Assembly: GCF_016863175.1 (NCBI RefSeq)
Contig: NZ_BOOJ01000064.1
Span: 37,842 to 101,841, forward strand
DNA from: Paraplanobispora siamensis
GTDB lineage: Bacteria; Actinomycetota; Actinomycetes; Streptosporangiales; Streptosporangiaceae
DNA length: 64,000 nucleotides
Direction: 5' to 3'
Both the position numbers and the translations under genes were made by a program. The notes beneath the pieces were generated by a model. It had not been told where the DNA came from. It did no database searches and was given only the letters and a program-made list of their open reading frames with translations. Of this stretch, positions 60,922-64,000 are shown piece by piece (position 1 is the stretch's first letter; each line of letters begins with the position of its first letter).

Positions 60922-60947
60922 TGCGGCAGGACCCGGGTCTTGCCGCA
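60922..60947 (-). promoter_or_regulatory. Rifamycin-associated element (RAE)
   Basis: A 26-bp palindrome (TGCGGCA..GACCC / GGGTC..TGCCGCA, a single mismatched pair at 60929/60940). Read toward rph it includes GGGGCTTGCGGCAAG at its upstream edge, the core remembered for the RAE found before rph and other rifamycin-inactivating genes. It sits about 47 bp before the GTG. Confidence 0.8.
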
Positions 60948-60976
60948 AGCCCCCCTGCGCGCTATACGTTAGAAGC

Positions 60977-61000
60977 GGCAAGGAGTGCGAGCTCCTTGCC
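60977..61000 (-). terminator. Hairpin downstream of the methyltransferase gene
   Basis: GGCAAGGAG and CTCCTTGCC form a perfect 9-bp stem with a six-base loop, 20 bp after the methyltransferase stop on the minus strand. No clear U-run follows. Confidence 0.55.
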
Positions 61001-61020
61001 CTCTGCTTTCGCAGGCTCTT

Positions 61021-61764
61021 TCAGCCGCCGGTGGCTGAGACGACGAACATGGGCAGGGCGAGGAAGAGCCGGTCGCGCCCGGCGCGGGCCTTCTGCTCGG
61101 CGGTCCATGAGTCGTGCTGCTCCTGCGTGATCGCGCCGCAGTCGAGTGCCGCGTGAGCGGCGCCGGTCAGCAGGGGGAGGATCATGCCGTCGGTGAAGAC
61201 CGCGGTGCGGACCTCGACCTCGACGCTCTCGAACCCGCACTCCAGCAGGAGATTGCGATAGCGGCGGGCGGCCCGCGGGCTGGTGATCAGATCGGCGCGG
61301 GCGTGGACGATGGCCCGGGTCAGCTCGGGCCGGTCGGAGTCGATGACGAACGTGTCCCAGTCCTGGCCGATCAGGACGATCCGCCCGCCCGGAGCGAGCA
61401 CCCGGGCCGCTTCGCGCAGGGCCTGTCCGGCATCGGCCAGTTCGTGAAGCACCTTGTCGGCGCGGTAACCGGTGACCTCGCCGGTGTTCAGCGGCAGCTC
61501 GTAGGCGGTGCCGGGGCGGAAGTCCGATGAGGGGTAGCGTTCCTTCGCCACGGCGATCATCTCGTCGTCGAGGTCCACGCCGATGGCCCGCACTCCCTGT
61601 CCGGCCAGCTCGCGGACGGCCAGGCCGGCCCCGCATCCCACATCGACCACGGACGCCCCGGGCGAAAGGCGCAGCAGCTCATAGGAGCGCGAGCGCAACG
61701 CCTGTGCGGCGGGGAGCGCGTCGACGGCGTCGAGCAGGGGGATCAGTTCTCTCGCGTTGGACAT
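61021..61764 (-). CDS. SAM-dependent methyltransferase
   Basis: A 247-residue class I methyltransferase: SVVDVGCGAGLAVRELAGQGVRAIGVDLDDEMI (SAM loop), VTGYRADKVLHELADAGQALREAARVLAPGGRIVLIGQDWD and a C-terminal cap. Start MSNARELIP at 61764 is chosen by family shape; a Met four residues earlier is possible. The substrate is unknown. It is upstream of, and in the same direction as, rph. Confidence 0.87.
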   Translation of the reverse strand: MSNARELIPLLDAVDALPAAQALRSRSYELLRLSPGASVVDVGCGAGLAVRELAGQGVRAIGVDLDDEMIAVAKERYPSSDFRPGTAYELPLNTGEVTGYRADKVLHELADAGQALREAARVLAPGGRIVLIGQDWDTFVIDSDRPELTRAIVHARADLITSPRAARRYRNLLLECGFESVEVEVRTAVFTDGMILPLLTGAAHAALDCGAITQEQHDSWTAEQKARAGRDRLFLALPMFVVSATGG

Positions 61765-61798
61765 GTCACCCAGCATCGGACTTGAAGTCGACGTGAGG

Positions 61799-62206
61799 TC
61801 AAGCGTGCGGCTCCGCCTGCCCGTCGGCTGCCCGCGGCCTCAGGAGCACCGCGACGGCCTGTGCGACCTGTTCCGGCTCGGCCAGATGGGACAGGGGAAG
61901 ATCTTCGACGCGGTCATCGAGCGGGTTTCGCGCCCTGAAGAGCATCCAGTACCAGCCGTCGCCGGATTCCTCGGCGCTCGTGAGCTGATCCGGTGCCCTG
62001 GTACGCCAGAGGACACACACTTCGAGGCAGCCCGACCGGTGTGCCTGCTCCGGTGCGAGGTCGACGACGGAGTAGTCCCAGTCCTCATCGCGTTCCGCCC
62101 GGCACACGCCGATGCCGACGGCGTTCAGGGCCTCTTCGACGGCGCCGAAGTAGGCGTCGGAGGTCCACCCGTCAGGGCGCTGCCAGGGAGAGAGTCGCGG
62201 CACCAT
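61799..62206 (-). CDS. Hypothetical protein
   Basis: A 135-residue soluble protein beginning VPRLSPWQRPDGWTSDAYFGAVEEALNAVGIGVC, with several Trp and charged residues and DWDYSVVDLAPEQAHRSGCLEVCVLW in the middle. I do not recognise the family. ATG 62206 is preferred over upstream Met codons, which add low-complexity residues. It is divergent from the SnoaL gene. Confidence 0.6.
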   Translation of the reverse strand: MVPRLSPWQRPDGWTSDAYFGAVEEALNAVGIGVCRAERDEDWDYSVVDLAPEQAHRSGCLEVCVLWRTRAPDQLTSAEESGDGWYWMLFRARNPLDDRVEDLPLSHLAEPEQVAQAVAVLLRPRAADGQAEPHA

Positions 62207-62273
62207 ACCTACCGATATTGACGTACCGCATCCGCCGCCGACAGGGCGCCGGAGTTTCCGGCTTCCAGACATG

Positions 62274-62288
62274 TATGCGTTTCGCATA
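62274..62288. promoter_or_regulatory. Inverted repeat before the SnoaL-MarR operon
   Basis: TATGCG, TTT, CGCATA: a perfect 6-bp inverted repeat 11 bp before ATG 62299. Possible site for the MarR protein of the operon. Confidence 0.55.
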
Positions 62289-62298
62289 TATTTCCGAT

Positions 62299-62679
62299 AT
62301 GGAGTCGGCACTGGAAGCAGCCATCAACGAGTGGCACGCGAGCGTGAATGACGGCGACCTGGAGCGTTCGGCGAGGGCGGTCGGCGATTCGATCATCGTC
62401 CTGGGCCCGAAGGGCGTCGGACCGATCACGCCCGGGCAGTTCGCGCAGTGGGTGGAGCGCTCCGGGATCACGTTGCAGCCGCGGTCGTGGCATCCGGTCG
62501 GCGAGCGCCTCATGGTCGTGGAGGAGGACGCCGCCTGGCCCGGGAGCGAGGCCCCGACCCGGGTGGCGACGGTGTTCCGGGTGGCCGATGGGAAGGTGAC
62601 GGCAGCCCTCCGGCTGCCGGATCTGAAGCAGGCGCTGGAACTGGCCTACATCTGCCGTGAGATGGCGGCCACCGAGTGA
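62299..62679 (+). CDS. SnoaL/NTF2-like small protein
   Basis: A 126-residue cone-fold protein: MESALEAAINEWHASVNDGDLERSARAVGDSIIVLGPKGVGP, then GITLQPRSWHPVGERLMVVEEDAAW and ATVFRVADGKVTAALRLPDLKQALE. It matches nuclear-transport-factor-2-like enzymes or ligand carriers. No ribosome site stands before ATG, so the mRNA may be leaderless. The stop overlaps the MarR start by 4 bp. Confidence 0.82.
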   Translation: MESALEAAINEWHASVNDGDLERSARAVGDSIIVLGPKGVGPITPGQFAQWVERSGITLQPRSWHPVGERLMVVEEDAAWPGSEAPTRVATVFRVADGKVTAALRLPDLKQALELAYICREMAATE

Positions 62680-63116
62680 GCACCCCGGGGCCTGGACAGG
62701 CCTTGTTCGCGTTCGTCCGGTACTGGTCACGCAGGCCTCCGGCCGGCGACGACAAGGTGGCCGAACGGGGCCGGCTCGTGCTCGTCACCGAGGCCGTCGA
62801 TGCGCTGACCGAGCGAGGAGCCGCGGCGACGGTCAATGCCGTGGCGCGCGAAATCGGCATCGACCAGAGCGGTGCGTCGCGACTGGTCAAGAGCGCGGCG
62901 GAGGCCGGGTACCTGACCATGCGGTCGTCGGATGCCGACGGCCGTCAGCGCCGGGCGGCACTCACCCCAACCGGCCACACCATGCTGGATCAAGCCAGGG
63001 CCTGGCAGGAGCAGGTCTTCGACCGGCTGACGGAGGGCTGGAGCGAGCAACGGCGTCGCGGCTTCCAGCGGGCGATGACGGAACTGATCGACCGGTCCCG
63101 CGCACTGGACGCGTGA
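62676..63116 (+). CDS. MarR-family regulator
   Basis: A 146-residue winged-helix regulator: ALTERGAAATVNAVAREIGIDQSGASRLVKSAAEAGYLTMRSSDADGRQRRAALTPTGHTML is the DNA-binding part. GTG 62676 overlaps the SnoaL stop. Autoregulation through the inverted repeat at 62274 is plausible. Confidence 0.9.
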   Translation: MSTPGPGQALFAFVRYWSRRPPAGDDKVAERGRLVLVTEAVDALTERGAAATVNAVAREIGIDQSGASRLVKSAAEAGYLTMRSSDADGRQRRAALTPTGHTMLDQARAWQEQVFDRLTEGWSEQRRRGFQRAMTELIDRSRALDA

Positions 63117-63218
63117 CCTGGGAGCTGCCGCTGCTGTACGTGACCACCCTGATCACTTTGACCACCCTGACCGCCTGACCGACGCCGGAGCCACGCGTGA
63201 GGCCGAAACGGTCCTTGA

Positions 63219-63241
63219 AAGTGCTCATTTGATGAGTACTT
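63219..63241. promoter_or_regulatory. Imperfect palindrome before the YdeI gene
   Basis: AAGTGCTCAT, TTG, ATGAGTACTT: a 10-bp inverted repeat with one mismatch, 53 bp before ATG 63295. It may be a MarR-type operator or a terminator of the preceding gene. Confidence 0.5.
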
Positions 63242-63294
63242 AAAGGGCGAGGATGGTCACAGGTTCCCGATCGAGACCCGGAAGGTCATGACCG

Positions 63295-63834
63295 ATGATG
63301 CACTTCACCGACGCCGCCCAGTGGGAGTCGTGGCTGGCCGCACACCACCGGGACGAGGGCGGCGCCTGGCTGGTGATCGCGAAGAAGGACTCGCCCGTCG
63401 CGGCGATTACGATCGAGCAGGCGCTGGAGGTGGCGCTGTGCTACGGCTGGATCGACAGCCACCGCCGTGCCCTGGACGAGCACCGTTTCCTGCAGCGCTA
63501 CTCGCGCCGCCGCCGGGGCAGCGCCTGGTCACGGGTGAACGTCGAGCGCGCCGAGGCACTGACCGCCGCCGGGCGCATGCGCCCGCCCGGCCTGGCGCAG
63601 ATCGCCGCCGCCCGGGCGGACGGCCGCTGGGCGGCGGCCTACAGCGCCCAGCGCGAGGCCACCGTCCCGCCGGACCTGGCCCGGGCGCTGGCGCACTGCC
63701 CGCAGGCCGCCGCCCGCTTCGAGGCGCTGGGCAGGACCGGCCGCTACCGGATCATTCTGCCGCTGCTGAAGGCCAGGACCCCGGCCGGACGCGCGGCACG
63801 CCTGGACAAGGCGATCTCCGGCCTGCTGGCCTGA
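63295..63834 (+). CDS. YdeI/OmpD-associated family protein
   Basis: A 179-residue protein with the YdeI start (FTDAAQWESWLAAHHRDEGGAWLVIAKKDSP), ALEVALCYGWIDSHRRALDEHRFLQRYSRRRRGSAWSRVNVERAEAL and the helical C-terminus ending [21 protein letters not shown]. Function unclear; relatives are linked to bacteriocin protection or envelope stress. No further gene is visible to the window end at 64000. Confidence 0.87.
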   Translation: MMHFTDAAQWESWLAAHHRDEGGAWLVIAKKDSPVAAITIEQALEVALCYGWIDSHRRALDEHRFLQRYSRRRRGSAWSRVNVERAEALTAAGRMRPPGLAQIAAARADGRWAAAYSAQREATVPPDLARALAHCPQAAARFEALGRTGRYRIILPLLKARTPAGRAARLDKAISGLLA

Positions 63835-64000
63835 CCTCCCGCCCCGGCCACGCCCCGGGCGGCCGCTTCCCCGTGACATCTGCCGTGCGGGCAGACCGTA
63901 CGCGCACCGGACGTCACCGCAGCGATGGACACCCGCGGCGCGGCAGGGCTTTACGGCGACTGCGGGACGGCATCCGGACTCGGTCATGCGGGGCTCTCGG

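Noticed and set aside
63835..64000. Start of another gene at the window end
   Set aside because: No frame with a ribosome site or recognisable sequence is visible in the last 166 bases.

Overview
The window is high-GC actinomycete DNA. Codons end in G or C, start codons are often GTG, many adjacent genes overlap by 4 bp (ATGA or GTGA), and F420-type reductases and a wax-ester/triacylglycerol synthase are present. Gene content suits a Streptosporangiales-like soil actinomycete (Nonomuraea, Streptosporangium or Actinomadura type); the genus is inference. No rRNA, tRNA or CRISPR array was found.

Left part, about 1-41.6 kb, is a dormancy/hypoxia island resembling the mycobacterial DosR regulon but larger. 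It opens with the end of a cation P-type ATPase and a DevR/DosR-type regulator that keeps Asp54, Thr82, Lys104 and the DNA-contacting Lys179, Lys182 and Asn183. It then carries universal stress proteins, CBS proteins, a WS/DGAT, a DedA protein, F420-type (FDOR) proteins, an Rv1733c-like membrane protein, a DUF1876 protein, a CBS-containing M50 protease, a hemerythrin-tailed P1B ATPase, a PEP-synthase-like protein, a PAP2-PhoD fusion, a glutamate-dehydrogenase-like enzyme, and two large minus-strand operons. One operon encodes an A/V-type ATPase (H, C, I, K, F, E, A, B, D). The other encodes a pyruvate-dehydrogenase-like E1alpha-E1beta-E2 followed by an acyl carrier protein. A degenerate palindrome of the form GGGACCTTCGNCNC recurs before at least twelve of these transcription units and is best read as the regulator's operator. 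It is also found before the ATPase and dehydrogenase operons.

The island shows decay. An IS5-family element sits at 8.7-9.6 kb. Duplicated 3' ends of the CBS and dedA genes lie at 5.4 and 6.4 kb. A cluster at 31.7-33.9 kb holds a universal stress protein gene with a stop codon, an SRPBCC gene with three stop codons, and an internally deleted quinone reductase.

Right part, about 41.6-64 kb, is ordinary accessory actinomycete DNA without the palindrome. It has a secreted tripeptidyl-aminopeptidase-like hydrolase, a TetR/quinone-reductase pair with two operators, gene remnants, a GNAT gene with a leader ORF, an extra IF-1 gene, a trpB-trpA-gntR operon with a perfect palindrome before trpB, an epoxide hydrolase, SDR/NmrA/AraC genes, a two-component system with a lipoprotein, a VanY-type carboxypeptidase, a rifampin phosphotransferase preceded by the rifamycin-associated palindrome, and a methyltransferase. 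It ends with a SnoaL-MarR pair and a YdeI-type protein.

Inferred joint role of the island: on oxygen limitation the regulator would switch on carbon storage, pyruvate/PEP interconversion, redox proteins, an alternative proton or sodium pump, and membrane/envelope maintenance.
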